64,000 nt of DNA. Origin: DASSBQ01 sp040981125. GTDB lineage: Bacteria > Nitrospirota > Nitrospiria > Nitrospirales > Nitrospiraceae. The stretch's first letter is position 1. The number at the start of each line of letters is the position of its first letter. Location of the stretch: contig JANRMQ010000004.1 in the NCBI GenBank assembly GCA_040981125.1, forward strand, positions 62,001 through 126,000, given 5' to 3'. Of this stretch, positions 1-8,062 are shown piece by piece. The position numbers and the translations under genes were made by a program. The notes beneath the pieces were generated by a model. That model had not been told where the DNA came from. It was given only the letters and a program-made list of their open reading frames with translations, and did no database searches.

Positions 1-1
1 A

Positions 2-589
2 ATCAATACCATCGTGGTAGAGAACGGCAAGCTCATCGGCTATAACACCGACGCCTCCGGGGCGTTGCGGGCGTTGCGCGAGGGGGGCGCCGCCCTTTCA
101 GGCCAGCGCGTGTTGATGTTGGGCTCGGGCGGAGCCGCGCGCGCCATTGCGTTTGCGCTGGCCGGCGATGCGCAGATCGCCGGGCTCACGATATTGGGGG
201 TCGATGAAGAGGAACGCCGCCGGCTGGTGCAGGATTTGAGAAACAGGACGTCGGTGGTCGTCGAGGACGGACCGATCCAGGATGACAGTTTGCGCAGCTG
301 GATTCCGCATTGTCGGACAGTCATCCATTGTACCCCGGTCGGCATGTCTCCCCATGTGGAAGAAACCTGCGTGCCGGCCGCAATGTGGCGATCGGATCTG
401 ACCGTCATGGATATTGTCTACAATCCGCGCAGAACCCGATTGCTCAAAGAGGCCAGGGCGGCCGGATGCCGTACGATTCAGGGAATCGAAATGTTTCTCT
501 GCCAAGCCATCCTGCAATTCGAACTCTGGACCAACCAGACGGCTCCGGCGGATGTCATGCGCGCCGTGCTTGAGCGCCGATTTCAATGA
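2..589 (+). CDS. aroE: Shikimate dehydrogenase, C-terminal part (5' end cut by window edge)
   Basis: Reduces 3-dehydroshikimate to shikimate with NADPH in the cytoplasmic chorismate pathway. The frame is open from base 2, so the N-terminal substrate domain lies outside the window. Visible is the AroE hinge motif (NTIV followed by GYNTD) and then the Rossmann dinucleotide loop (LGSGGAARA). The end overlaps the start of aroK in an ATGA, indicating translational coupling within a shikimate-pathway operon. The family assignment is firm; only completeness is limited. Confidence 0.93.
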   Translation: MNTIVVENGKLIGYNTDASGALRALREGGAALSGQRVLMLGSGGAARAIAFALAGDAQIAGLTILGVDEEERRRLVQDLRNRTSVVVEDGPIQDDSLRSWIPHCRTVIHCTPVGMSPHVEETCVPAAMWRSDLTVMDIVYNPRRTRLLKEARAAGCRTIQGIEMFLCQAILQFELWTNQTAPADVMRAVLERRFQ

Positions 590-1095
590 ACATTGTGCTG
601 ATCGGATATCGTGGAACCGGCAAAAGCGCGGTGAGCCGGGTCTTGTCCAAACGACTGCGCCGGGAACTCGTCTCAACTGACGCGGAGATCGTGAAGCGGG
701 CAGGCCGGGCGATTCCGAAGATCGTCGAGCAGCACGGCTGGGAACATTTTCGAGAATTGGAAAGCGCGGTGTGCCGCGACCTGGCCGAGCAAGATAATCT
801 CATCATCGATACCGGCGGCGGGGCGATCCTCAGGCCGCAGAATGTCGAGGTTCTCAAGAAAAACGGGCGCTTCTGGTGGTTGACGGCCGGAGTCGATACC
901 ATTGCGCGGCGGATCGGGCATGACACCCAACGGCCCTCATTGACCGGCACGCGGTCGTTTCTCGATGAAATCAGTGAAGTTCTGGCGGAACGGTTGCCGA
1001 AATACCAGGCGGCGGCGGATTGGACGATTTCGACCGACGGGCTGACCGTCCACGAGGTTGCGGAACGCGTTCTCCGTCAAGTTCCAAGCCCGTAA
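586..1095 (+). CDS. aroK: Shikimate kinase
   Basis: Phosphorylates shikimate at the 3-OH with ATP, the step after AroE. The 169-residue length is normal. A Walker A loop (GYRGTGKS) lies at residues 7-14, the shikimate-binding Asp follows in STDAEI, and the GGG shikimate loop appears as TGGGA. The lid and adenine-binding region carries RPSLTG. The start overlaps the aroE stop (ATGA), so the two are translated together. Synteny and motifs agree; no anomaly is seen. Confidence 0.95.
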   Translation: MNIVLIGYRGTGKSAVSRVLSKRLRRELVSTDAEIVKRAGRAIPKIVEQHGWEHFRELESAVCRDLAEQDNLIIDTGGGAILRPQNVEVLKKNGRFWWLTAGVDTIARRIGHDTQRPSLTGTRSFLDEISEVLAERLPKYQAAADWTISTDGLTVHEVAERVLRQVPSP

Positions 1096-1112
1096 TGGAT
1101 CAGTTTCCTTTT

Positions 1113-1246
1113 GCGTCATGCCCGCGAAGGCGGGCATCCACTCCTTGTAAACCGGCCCACTACCTCCAAGCCTCTCCGGTTGATCTCACCGGGGGTGCAT
1201 GCTATCCTTTTTTTCGCCGTGAGTGGAAGCTGGCTGGAATGACTCA
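1113..1246 (+). repeat. Decayed REP/hairpin element of the GTCAT-CCCGC type
   Basis: An 8-bp stem (ATGCCCGC at 1118-1125 with GCGGGCAT at 1130-1137) and a GAAG loop form a hairpin preceded by GTC. About 100 bases on, CTGGAATGAC resembles the opposite end of the widespread GTCATTCCCGC...GGAATGAC repeat family. The two ends would bracket this gap between aroK and the RRM gene. The inner half is degraded, so the extent is approximate. Confidence 0.45.
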
Positions 1247-1340
1247 GTGACCCAGTGCTGCCGCAGCGCCCGGTTGCGCGACCGTTCCTCTTTCCTTCCC
1301 TCGTCCATCAATCAGCCGTATAGCCTGACGGAGGTTTGTC

Positions 1341-1655
1341 ATGGGGAGCAAACTGTATGTGGGCAGTCTTCCGTACTCGACGACGGAACAACAGCTCAGC
1401 GATCTCTTTGCGCAGCACGGGTCCGTGCAGTCGGCCAAGGTCATTACAGATCGGTTTACCGGACAATCCCGTGGATTTGGTTTTGTGGAGATGGCGACCG
1501 ATGAAGAAGCGCAAAAAGCCATCGCGGCTTTGAACGGTGCCGATCTGGGCGGAAGAACCTTGGTGGTGAATGAGGCCCGTCCCCAAGAGAAGCGCTCGTT
1601 CGGGGGCGGAGGCGGGGGACGAGGTCCGGGCGGCGGGGATCGGGATCGGTGGTAG
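1341..1655 (+). CDS. RRM-domain RNA-binding protein, Gly-rich tail
   Basis: Small single-RRM protein of the glycine-rich or cyanobacterial Rbp type; such proteins bind single-stranded RNA and are often linked to stress or cold response. RNP2 (KLYVGSLPY) is at residues 4-12, RNP1 (RGFGFVEM) near residues 44-51, and the last about 20 residues are Gly/Arg-rich (GGGGGGRGPGGGDRDRW). A Shine-Dalgarno GGAGG precedes the ATG with normal spacing. It stands alone, followed by a tRNA gene. The RNA target cannot be told from sequence. Confidence 0.9.
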   Translation: MGSKLYVGSLPYSTTEQQLSDLFAQHGSVQSAKVITDRFTGQSRGFGFVEMATDEEAQKAIAALNGADLGGRTLVVNEARPQEKRSFGGGGGGRGPGGGDRDRW

Positions 1656-1764
1656 TAACGGATTCAATCGACTGATTACACAACGACACCCACATTGCGC
1701 CGCTCGGAAAGGCCGCATCCGGCCGATGGACGGCGCACTTCATCTTCGAGTCTTGCAGCAGCGT

Positions 1765-1841
1765 GCGCCCGTAGCTCAGTTGGATAGAGCGTCGGGCTTC
1801 GAACCCGCAGGTCGCAGGTTCAATTCCTGCCGGGCGCACCA
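1765..1841 (+). tRNA. tRNA-Arg, anticodon TCG
   Basis: Cloverleaf by eye: the acceptor GCGCCCG (1765-1771) pairs with CGGGCGC (1831-1837). The D-stem is GCTC/GAGC and the anticodon loop CTTCGAA (1797-1803) holds TCG at 1799-1801. The variable loop is 5 nt, the T-stem GCAGG/CCTGC has loop TTCAATT, and CCA is encoded (1839-1841). The outer anticodon-stem pair (T1792/C1808) is mismatched. The anticodon reads CGA arginine codons. Confidence 0.93.
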
Positions 1842-2327
1842 ATACTATCAATGGCTTGCAAGGCCGGCGCACTGCACATAACAGCCATTGTCCGTGTTTT
1901 CCCGAGACCACTCTTCAATGATTGACCTTCACCATTCCTTCCTGAATATCCCTGGCATTTGTATATTGCAGCGGTTCAGCATGACTCTGTTGATGCCAAT
2001 GCTTACAGGGAGACTAATTTTGGTTTTGGTAGGTCTGTAGTGCGTGGAAGAAGACCGACATATTTTTCTGATGGGAATCGCCCCGAAAAATTCTCGGAGC
2101 GTTCGTTGGAATGTTTCCTAGAGAACCAGGCTCCGTTTGCTACCTGCCCACCTCAGTAGCGGCTTCATACCGTGACATTTATCTGTGTGGACGAGATATA
2201 CAAATCGTATAAGAGCATCCGAGTTCCAAGAAGGTTGGCAATTTCATAAAAATTAGCAAGCCTTCGCAACAGATTATGTCAGTAATCTAAGGGTGGGTGT
2301 TCTCTCGGTTTGTCTGGTGGCGCGAAA
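1842..2327. other. Gene-free stretch downstream of tRNA-Arg
   Basis: About 490 bases with visibly lower GC than the surroundings. Open frames here are short, lack ribosome binding sites and resemble no family. A tRNA 3' end is a common integration site, but I find no integrase remnant and no second copy of the tRNA 3' end. No feature can be supported. Confidence 0.5.
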
Positions 2328-3800
2328 CTACCGAAGCGGGTTGTTTGACGCCAGGCGATGATCATCTGCCGCCAAGCGTTTCAGGACTTCTTGGGCGACC
2401 AGCTGATGGCCCTCGATGTTGTAGTGCGCATTGCGCCGAGAGGGAAAGAGGGACAGCGGATCAGGATGTTCGGCAAACGAGGTGTGGAGATCTATGAGGG
2501 GGATCTCCAAATCGCCCGCCATTTTGAGGACGACGTCTCGATCCCGACTGGCGAGTTCCGGGACGCGATAGCGTTGCCATGCGGGCAGATAGATAAAATA
2601 TAACCGTCCGCCCCATGTCGAGACCGTTGCCCGGGCCTCTCTGAGAATGCCCTTGAATAATTCCAGATCATCCTGCTCGGCCGGCGCGGCGTTGGTTTCC
2701 AAAAATTCGATGAGTTCTCCCGAAAGACCGTCCCGCCCGACCGGCCTCTCGAGCATCGATTTCACCGAGGTTCGCAGCCGGTGGAGTTTAAGGAATTCTT
2801 CGATGCTGAACGAGGAATCCTGCGACTGCATGATGTCGTCGAGATAAGCCGTGAGCAGCCGGTCCACCTCCGCCTGCCGGTCGATCAAGCGCTGGGAAAA
2901 AGAAGACCCCAGATAGCTCCGCAAGAGCGGTGAATATTTTTCCCGGCCATCGAGATCGCGAAGATCATTTCCCTCGAAATAAAACCAGAGCACGATCTTC
3001 GGGCGGAGCGAGGTCGCATACTCTCTGAGCGTTGCGAGCATCGCCAGAGGGCCGTCGCCGTTAATGCCGAGATTGATTGTCGACGGAAAACGGGATCGAA
3101 TGCCTGCGACAAAGCCCTTGTCCGACGGCACGCATGCTCCGTGTGTGAATGAATCACCGAGGGCGGCGATCTGAACCGCGCCGGTTTGCCAGAGGCCGGG
3201 AGGATTGTGAAATCCGTGCTCATCGCTCTCGTAAATGATGTATTCGCCGCTCTCATTACAAAAGACCGTCGTCACGTTCGAGAGACTCGCCAGCGGCAGG
3301 AGTTCTCCCTGTTCGCTTGTAAAAACCGATCGGGTCACCCCTTTGCCGGTTGATTGTAACAACACCGCCGAAAATACGTCCGGAAACGCCTGGATGCCCT
3401 GATTTCTGAGATCCCGCACGACTTGCAGCCTGGTCCGGGCATCAAAGGCGGCGTGAGAAGACCGTTCTTCTTTGATGCGGCTAACTGCCGCGCGAGAATC
3501 GCGATCCGACGGAAAATTCAGCCAGTCGCCCATGCTGAAGCGACTGGAAGAAAACAGAATATGGCCGACGAGGGCCTCGGCGCCATAGACTCCTACCGCG
3601 GTTGAAAGAAGGAGGAGCGCAAGATTGAGCTTGATCGAAACAGAAAGACGCAACGCGGCATACCCGATGGCGGCGAGGACGATCAGGAAGACATAGTGCC
3701 ATGCCCAGCCATGACGCAAGAGCATGACAATCAGGAATAGGAGGCAGAATGACGAGGCGGTTATCAGAACCCCATCGGCTAACTTTCGCACGCTCTCCAT
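2328..3800 (-). CDS. Membrane-anchored SGNH-fold hydrolase or O-acyl-esterase-like protein
   Basis: The N-terminus has three to four hydrophobic segments (roughly residues 10-80), followed by a periplasmic SGNH domain. Block I GDSFTHG holds Ser217; a Gly/Asn block (GINGDGP, 245-251) and EGNDL (276-280, oxyanion Asn278) follow. C-terminal RNAHYNIEGH supplies the catalytic His459. The usual Asp two residues earlier is Asn457, so the DxxH acid is altered or supplied elsewhere. Relatives modify polysaccharides, adding or removing acetyl groups. It is divergent to a methyltransferase and an ATP-grasp-like gene, hinting at a surface-polymer role, but substrate is unknown. Confidence 0.75.
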   Translation of the reverse strand: MESVRKLADGVLITASSFCLLFLIVMLLRHGWAWHYVFLIVLAAIGYAALRLSVSIKLNLALLLLSTAVGVYGAEALVGHILFSSSRFSMGDWLNFPSDRDSRAAVSRIKEERSSHAAFDARTRLQVVRDLRNQGIQAFPDVFSAVLLQSTGKGVTRSVFTSEQGELLPLASLSNVTTVFCNESGEYIIYESDEHGFHNPPGLWQTGAVQIAALGDSFTHGACVPSDKGFVAGIRSRFPSTINLGINGDGPLAMLATLREYATSLRPKIVLWFYFEGNDLRDLDGREKYSPLLRSYLGSSFSQRLIDRQAEVDRLLTAYLDDIMQSQDSSFSIEEFLKLHRLRTSVKSMLERPVGRDGLSGELIEFLETNAAPAEQDDLELFKGILREARATVSTWGGRLYFIYLPAWQRYRVPELASRDRDVVLKMAGDLEIPLIDLHTSFAEHPDPLSLFPSRRNAHYNIEGHQLVAQEVLKRLAADDHRLASNNPLR

Positions 3801-4105
3801 TCAGCTTCTCTGCCACATAAGGAACGTCAATCGCAATCGGATAAGACGAACCGCCGGTCCCCAGTCGTTCCGCTCAGCAGAAATGCTGTGCCGTTGCGGC
3901 CTGGCGCGCCCCCACCTTACCAAAAGATCAATCCAAATGGGAATGCCACGGTTCGTCAGGCCGGCCGATCGGGCAAAGGATACTTGAGCGCTCTTGCGTT
4001 CTTGCGTACCATACGGCACGTATCGAAGTCGCGAGAGATTGTTGTGATGATGAGAAATGGGCCAATGGGGGCCAATGAAGGTTCTCGCTCGATCCGGCCG
4101 CGGCA
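3801..4105. other. Intergenic region between divergent genes
   Basis: About 305 bases between the starts of the SGNH protein (minus) and the methyltransferase (plus), so promoters for both presumably lie here. I could not single out a convincing promoter or conserved coding frame. Confidence 0.4.
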
Positions 4106-4873
4106 TTGACTGACGTGTTGATTCGTCTCGCCAAGCAAGCCCTCAAGTCGTTGTTGCCTTCCCGGACCTATCGCAACATGCGGGAAGCCCTGCTCGGAGA
4201 GGAGAGTCCCGCCCTCGACTGGAAATACTTTTGTTCATTGCGGCGTCTCAGGCCCATCCGCCCCGATTCGGGGGCGCGGGTGGGCCTCGGCATCGGGCGC
4301 TACTACATTGACAACTTCATTGCTCGGTATGCGGCCGATATTCAGGGCCGGGTCCTGGAGGTAGCCGACAGGCGCTATACCACCAGACACGGCGGGAGTC
4401 GCGTCTCGCACTCCGACGTGCTGCATGTAAAGCCCGGTAACTCGGATGCCACGATTGTCGCGGATTTGACTTCAGCCGATCATATTCCGTCGGATGCCTT
4501 TGACTGCATCATTCTGACGCAGACATTCCAGTACATCTGGGATTCCCGCGCCGCCGTGCGGACCATCAAGCGAATCTTAAAGCCGGGCGGTGTCTTGCTG
4601 GCGACGGCGCCCGGGATCGCGCAAATTACCCGCTACGACATGGAGCAATGGGGCGAATATTGGCGATTCACCACACTATCGGCGCAGAGGCTATTTCGAG
4701 AACATTTTCAGGACGACAGTGTGACGGTGCAGTCCTATGGGAACGTCCTTGCCACGATTGCCCGCCTGCACGGCATTCTCGCCTCTGAACTGCGCCCGGA
4801 AGAACTGGATTATCATGACCCCGATTACGACGTCATCATTTCCATCAGAGCGGTGAAACAAGGCGGGACGTGA
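4106..4873 (+). CDS. Class I SAM-dependent methyltransferase
   Basis: 255 residues with a Rossmann-type methyltransferase core. A motif-I-like segment GRVLEVADRRYT replaces the canonical ExGxGxG. Then come a SAM-acidic region (DATIVADLTSADHI), motif IV (FDCIILTQTFQYI) and motif VI (LKPGGVLLATAPGI). This is the Methyltransf_11 type often seen beside glycosyltransferase and polysaccharide genes. The TTG start is the only start codon after the last upstream in-frame stop (4076-4078), apart from an internal GTG at 4115; no good ribosome site is visible. The substrate is unknown. It runs 15 bases ahead of the next gene, suggesting one transcript. Confidence 0.75.
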   Translation: MTDVLIRLAKQALKSLLPSRTYRNMREALLGEESPALDWKYFCSLRRLRPIRPDSGARVGLGIGRYYIDNFIARYAADIQGRVLEVADRRYTTRHGGSRVSHSDVLHVKPGNSDATIVADLTSADHIPSDAFDCIILTQTFQYIWDSRAAVRTIKRILKPGGVLLATAPGIAQITRYDMEQWGEYWRFTTLSAQRLFREHFQDDSVTVQSYGNVLATIARLHGILASELRPEELDYHDPDYDVIISIRAVKQGGT

Positions 4874-4888
4874 CGGGTCGCCAGGGTT

Positions 4889-5803
4889 GTGGACTCGATG
4901 TTGGCCTTCATTAAACGGGTTGCTCCTGAAAGACTAATCCACACGCTCCGGGTGGTCCGCGGAGCCTTTCGCAAAACCGTCCTCGCGTATCCTCACGCGC
5001 TCGAGCCCGGATCGGTTTTGTTCAAGATATGCGAGCAGCTCGGTTATCGAATGACAGACGACATTGCCGCGAAGGCGGATCTCGTCATTCATTGGGAGGA
5101 CGTTTCGTTCCGTCCGACCTATGCCGCCCTCGAAGAGAGGAATCGGCGTCAAAAGGTCATCAATCTGCACTGCCGGGATATTTCCAAGCAGAAGGTGGAT
5201 GCCGTGCATCAAGCGGTGTTCGGCTATAGGCTTGAGGTGGACCCATTACGGCATCGCGGCCCATGCGTGAAGAAATCGAACGAAAACGCCATGCATGACG
5301 GGACGATCGTTGAGTGTCCGATCGTCGAGCGCGACGAGGCGTGCGTCTATCAAAAGGAGGTGAACAATCGAATAGACGCCGAGTACATAGAAGACGTTCG
5401 GGTGCCGGTCTTCGGCCACCTGATTCCGTTCTGCTATCGGAAGCGCAGGCCGATTGCTTCCCGGTTCAGCAATGAAAACACCTCGGCCGACATCTGTGAA
5501 GTGGACACGGTATTGTCCTCCGGCGAAGTGCGACAGATTTTGCAGTTCTGCGACGCCATGGGGTTGGATTACGGGGAGTTGGATGTCCTGAGAGATCGGA
5601 ATGATGGAAAATTGTATGTGGTCGATGTGAACAATACTCCCTGGGGACCGCCCAATCATTTGAATCGCGCAAGTGTTCCGATTGCGCTGCAACGGCTTTC
5701 TGAAGCCTTCACATCGGCTTTTATGTCACCCGGTCCTTACTCCTCGCCCCGATGGTTCTTATGCAGGCCACAATGGAAGGCGCGGCCGATGAATCATTTT
5801 TGA
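4889..5803 (+). CDS. ATP-grasp-like protein of unknown role
   Basis: 304 residues, no signal peptide. The C-terminal part carries GLDYGELDVLRD, then a short turn and LYVVDVNNTP, which resembles the acidic Mg2+/ATP-binding end of the ATP-grasp fold (E/D-x-N ligands). The N-terminal half is not recognisable to me. The start could be GTG 4889 or ATG 4898. It is likely co-transcribed with the upstream methyltransferase. ATP-grasp enzymes form amide or thioester bonds; whether this one is active is not evident. Confidence 0.55.
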   Translation: MDSMLAFIKRVAPERLIHTLRVVRGAFRKTVLAYPHALEPGSVLFKICEQLGYRMTDDIAAKADLVIHWEDVSFRPTYAALEERNRRQKVINLHCRDISKQKVDAVHQAVFGYRLEVDPLRHRGPCVKKSNENAMHDGTIVECPIVERDEACVYQKEVNNRIDAEYIEDVRVPVFGHLIPFCYRKRRPIASRFSNENTSADICEVDTVLSSGEVRQILQFCDAMGLDYGELDVLRDRNDGKLYVVDVNNTPWGPPNHLNRASVPIALQRLSEAFTSAFMSPGPYSSPRWFLCRPQWKARPMNHF

Positions 5804-6011
5804 ACAGGGGCGTCTTCGCTTCCATACAATAATTTTCCGTTCAGACAAACTCCGGCAGATTCACTCCTGCACGGGTTGGGCTCGTTCCTTTCCATTCATG
5901 CTCGCCGGGATTCGTTGATTTCATTCCTGGTCGTCCCAAGAAATGGCATGCCGGTTGCTCACTCCCCGGGAAGCAGTCCGAAATACCACTGCTTTAACCG
6001 AGGAGCAGCCG

Positions 6012-7754
6012 ATGAAATCCGGTCATGACCAGGAAAGAGACAGAAACGCACCACTTTCAGTTTGGTCGGCCGGCCGGCAATTCTTGTGGGCGGCAATGCT
6101 GGTCCTCGTGTCGATAGCCGTTTCAGCCGGGCCGGCATGGGCTCAAAATATTCAAGCAAGCCCTGCGTCGCTTGCGACGACGGTGGTGAAAGGGCAAAAC
6201 GCGACCTTGACGTTGAATTTGCAGAAGACGGGCACCGACTCGCATAACTGGGAACCAAAAGCCACTGTTCCATGGATCAGCCTCACGCCCAACACCGGCA
6301 GCATCAATACCATTACCACCGAGTTGGATCAGATGAAGATTGCCATCAATTCCTCAAGCATGGCATTGGGAGCCAACTCGGGGCTGATCTACATCTGGGA
6401 TACGGCCCCGGGCGTATCGCGGCTCATCTCTGTTCCCGTCATGGTGACCGTGACCCAGGGCAAGACGCCACCCCCTTCGCCGCCGGCTCCGCCATCACCG
6501 CCTCCGACTCCCCCTTCTCCGCCCCGGCCGTCTCCTCCTCCGCCGACGCCGCCATCACCGCCTCAGCCGTCTCCTCCGCCGGCGCCGCCATCACCGCCTC
6601 AGCCGTCTCCTCCGCCGGCGCCGCCGTCACCGCCGCCGACCCTCAATTCCAACATTACGGCGTTTCCTGCCGCCCTCTCGGCGACGTTGGCGAAAGGCCA
6701 GAGCACGACCTTGACCTTGAATCTACAGAAGGCGGGTACCGACCCGCATAACTGGGAACCGAAGGCCACTGTTCCATGGATCGGCCTGACGCCCAACCCC
6801 GGCAGCATCAATACCATTACCACCGAGTTGGATCAGGTGAAGGTCATGGTGAATACGGCCAACATGCCGATGGGTAACAGCTCAGGGGTAATTTACATCT
6901 GGGATACGGCCCCGGGCCTATCGCGGCTCATCTCTGTTCCCGTCATGGTGACCGTGACCCAGGGCAAGACGCCACCCCCTTCGCCGCCGGCTCCGCCATC
7001 ACCGCCTCCGACTCCTCCTTCTCCGCCCCGGCCGTCTCCTCCTCCGCCGACGCCGCCATCACCGCCTCAGCCGTCTCCTCCGCCGGCGCCGCCGTCACCG
7101 CCTGATCTGCAGTCGAATATCACGGCGTCTCCTCCTGCTCTTTCCGCCACGGTGGCCAAGGGACAGAGCGCGACGCTCACAATAAATTTGCAGAAGACGG
7201 GAAGCAATCCGCATAACTGGGAGCCGACCTCCAGTGTTCCGTGGCTCAGCTTGTCTCCCAACTATGGCAGCGTCAACACCATTACGACTGAATTGGACCA
7301 AGTGCGGGTCACGATAAACTCGGGCAACCTCACCGTCGGTACGAACCAAGCCATGGTCTACATCTGGGAGACTGCTCCAGGGCTGTCACGTCTCGTGACG
7401 GTTCCCTTGACCGTTATTGTGACGCCGGGTGGCACCAACCCGCAACCGTCTCCGCCTCCACTGCCTGATCCAGACAGTAAAATCGTGCCGCCGCCGCCGC
7501 CGATTCCTCCAGTCCTGGTGAACGGCGTGGCGACGGTGACATGGACTGCCAACAGCGAGGCAGATCTGGCCGGATATAAGCTGTATGTGGGAACGACGTC
7601 CGGCGTGTATACGCGAACGATTGATGCCGGCAATGCCACGGCATATGCGATCACGCTTCCCAAAGGCGTGACATACTTCTTCTCCGTCACGGCCTATGAC
7701 CGCTCCGGCAATGAAAGTGGGCGTTCCGGCGAATTCAGCCGTAGTCTCTTCTAG
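6012..7754 (+). CDS. Exported protein with three BACON-like repeats, proline-rich linkers and a C-terminal FN3-like domain
   Basis: The start at 6012 is preferred over the in-frame ATG 5943 because AGGAG (6001-6005) sits 6 bases upstream. A signal peptide ends at AWA before Q. Three about 100-residue beta-sandwich repeats follow; each has a KGQ..TLTLNLQKTG segment, an HNWEP turn, a PW(I/L)xL(T/S)PN segment and an (I/V)YIW(D/E)TAPG(L/V)SRL end. They are joined by Pro/Ser/Thr linkers of up to 60 residues, and the last about 90 residues look like fibronectin III (WTANSEADLAGYKLYV...). The repeats resemble BACON-type domains that bind carbohydrate or act as spacers. Probably cell-surface or periplasmic; function unknown. 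It ends at a strong terminator. Confidence 0.72.
   Translation: MKSGHDQERDRNAPLSVWSAGRQFLWAAMLVLVSIAVSAGPAWAQNIQASPASLATTVVKGQNATLTLNLQKTGTDSHNWEPKATVPWISLTPNTGSINTITTELDQMKIAINSSSMALGANSGLIYIWDTAPGVSRLISVPVMVTVTQGKTPPPSPPAPPSPPPTPPSPPRPSPPPPTPPSPPQPSPPPAPPSPPQPSPPPAPPSPPPTLNSNITAFPAALSATLAKGQSTTLTLNLQKAGTDPHNWEPKATVPWIGLTPNPGSINTITTELDQVKVMVNTANMPMGNSSGVIYIWDTAPGLSRLISVPVMVTVTQGKTPPPSPPAPPSPPPTPPSPPRPSPPPPTPPSPPQPSPPPAPPSPPDLQSNITASPPALSATVAKGQSATLTINLQKTGSNPHNWEPTSSVPWLSLSPNYGSVNTITTELDQVRVTINSGNLTVGTNQAMVYIWETAPGLSRLVTVPLTVIVTPGGTNPQPSPPPLPDPDSKIVPPPPPIPPVLVNGVATVTWTANSEADLAGYKLYVGTTSGVYTRTIDAGNATAYAITLPKGVTYFFSVTAYDRSGNESGRSGEFSRSLF
6390..7110 (+). repeat. Direct repeat within the proline-linker coding region
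   Basis: Roughly 170 bases starting near 6390 recur almost identically 504 bases (168 codons) later, near 6894. They cover the end of one beta-sandwich repeat and the proline linker. Within the first linker a 36-base unit encoding PSPPQPSPPPAP-type residues is present twice but only once in the second copy. The near identity at synonymous sites points to recent duplication or gene conversion. Confidence 0.8.
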
Positions 7755-7756
7755 CT

Positions 7757-7802
7757 GGATGAGGCTGCGCGATGGTTCATCGCGCAGCCTCATCCCTTTC
7801 TT
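7757..7802 (+). terminator. Rho-independent terminator
   Basis: A perfect 18-bp stem (7757-7774 with 7778-7795), a GTT loop and a following CTTTCTT tract, starting 3 bases after the stop codon of the proline-rich protein. The stem core GGCTGCGCGATG is very GC-rich. It separates that gene from the cobalamin locus. Confidence 0.9.
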
Positions 7803-7830
7803 GACTTAGCCACCTGCTCTCCTCTACAGT
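7801..7830 (+). promoter_or_regulatory. Candidate sigma-70 promoter for the cobalamin locus
   Basis: TTGACT (7801-7806) and TACAGT (7825-7830) are 18 bases apart and sit just upstream of the cobalamin riboswitch, where a promoter is required. The -35 is a 5/6 match and the -10 a 4/6 match. Placement is inferred from context. Confidence 0.45.
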
Positions 7831-7842
7831 TCAGTTCTATAA

Positions 7843-8012
7843 AAGGCTTCGGTTAAGGGAAAAGGGTGTGATTCCCTCACGGTCCCGCCGCTGTAACTGG
7901 GAACAACGCCGTTGCATGTCACTGTCGCCCTGCGCGATTGGGAAGACGCGGGTGTTTGGTTGATCCAGAAGTCAGAAGACCTGGCCGAAGACTGTGACCA
8001 TTGTTCCCTCGT
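7843..8012 (+). ncRNA. Cobalamin (AdoCbl-type) riboswitch
   Basis: Core landmarks are in order: GGGAA with GGGTG (7857-7868), ATTCCC (7871-7876), the conserved core CGGTCCCGCCGCTGTAA (7880-7896), then the downstream box AAGTCAGAAGACCTGGCC (7969-7986). These match the B12-element consensus. It lies about 50 bases ahead of btuF, so it should repress the uptake and biosynthesis genes when adenosylcobalamin is plentiful. The outer boundaries are approximate. Confidence 0.93.
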
Positions 8013-8062
8013 GGGGTGGGGAATAAGGCGAGGACGAAAAGCCTTGTACGGTCCTCCGGGTC

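Noticed and set aside
1959..2159. 66-codon plus-strand open frame after tRNA-Arg
   Set aside because: No ribosome site and no recognisable family; the region is low-GC and frames are fragmentary. No integrase or att repeat supports an inserted island.
7801..8062. CRISPR-like or tandem repeat content
   Set aside because: No regularly spaced repeats were found here or elsewhere in the window; proline-linker repeats at 6.4-7.1 kb are coding.
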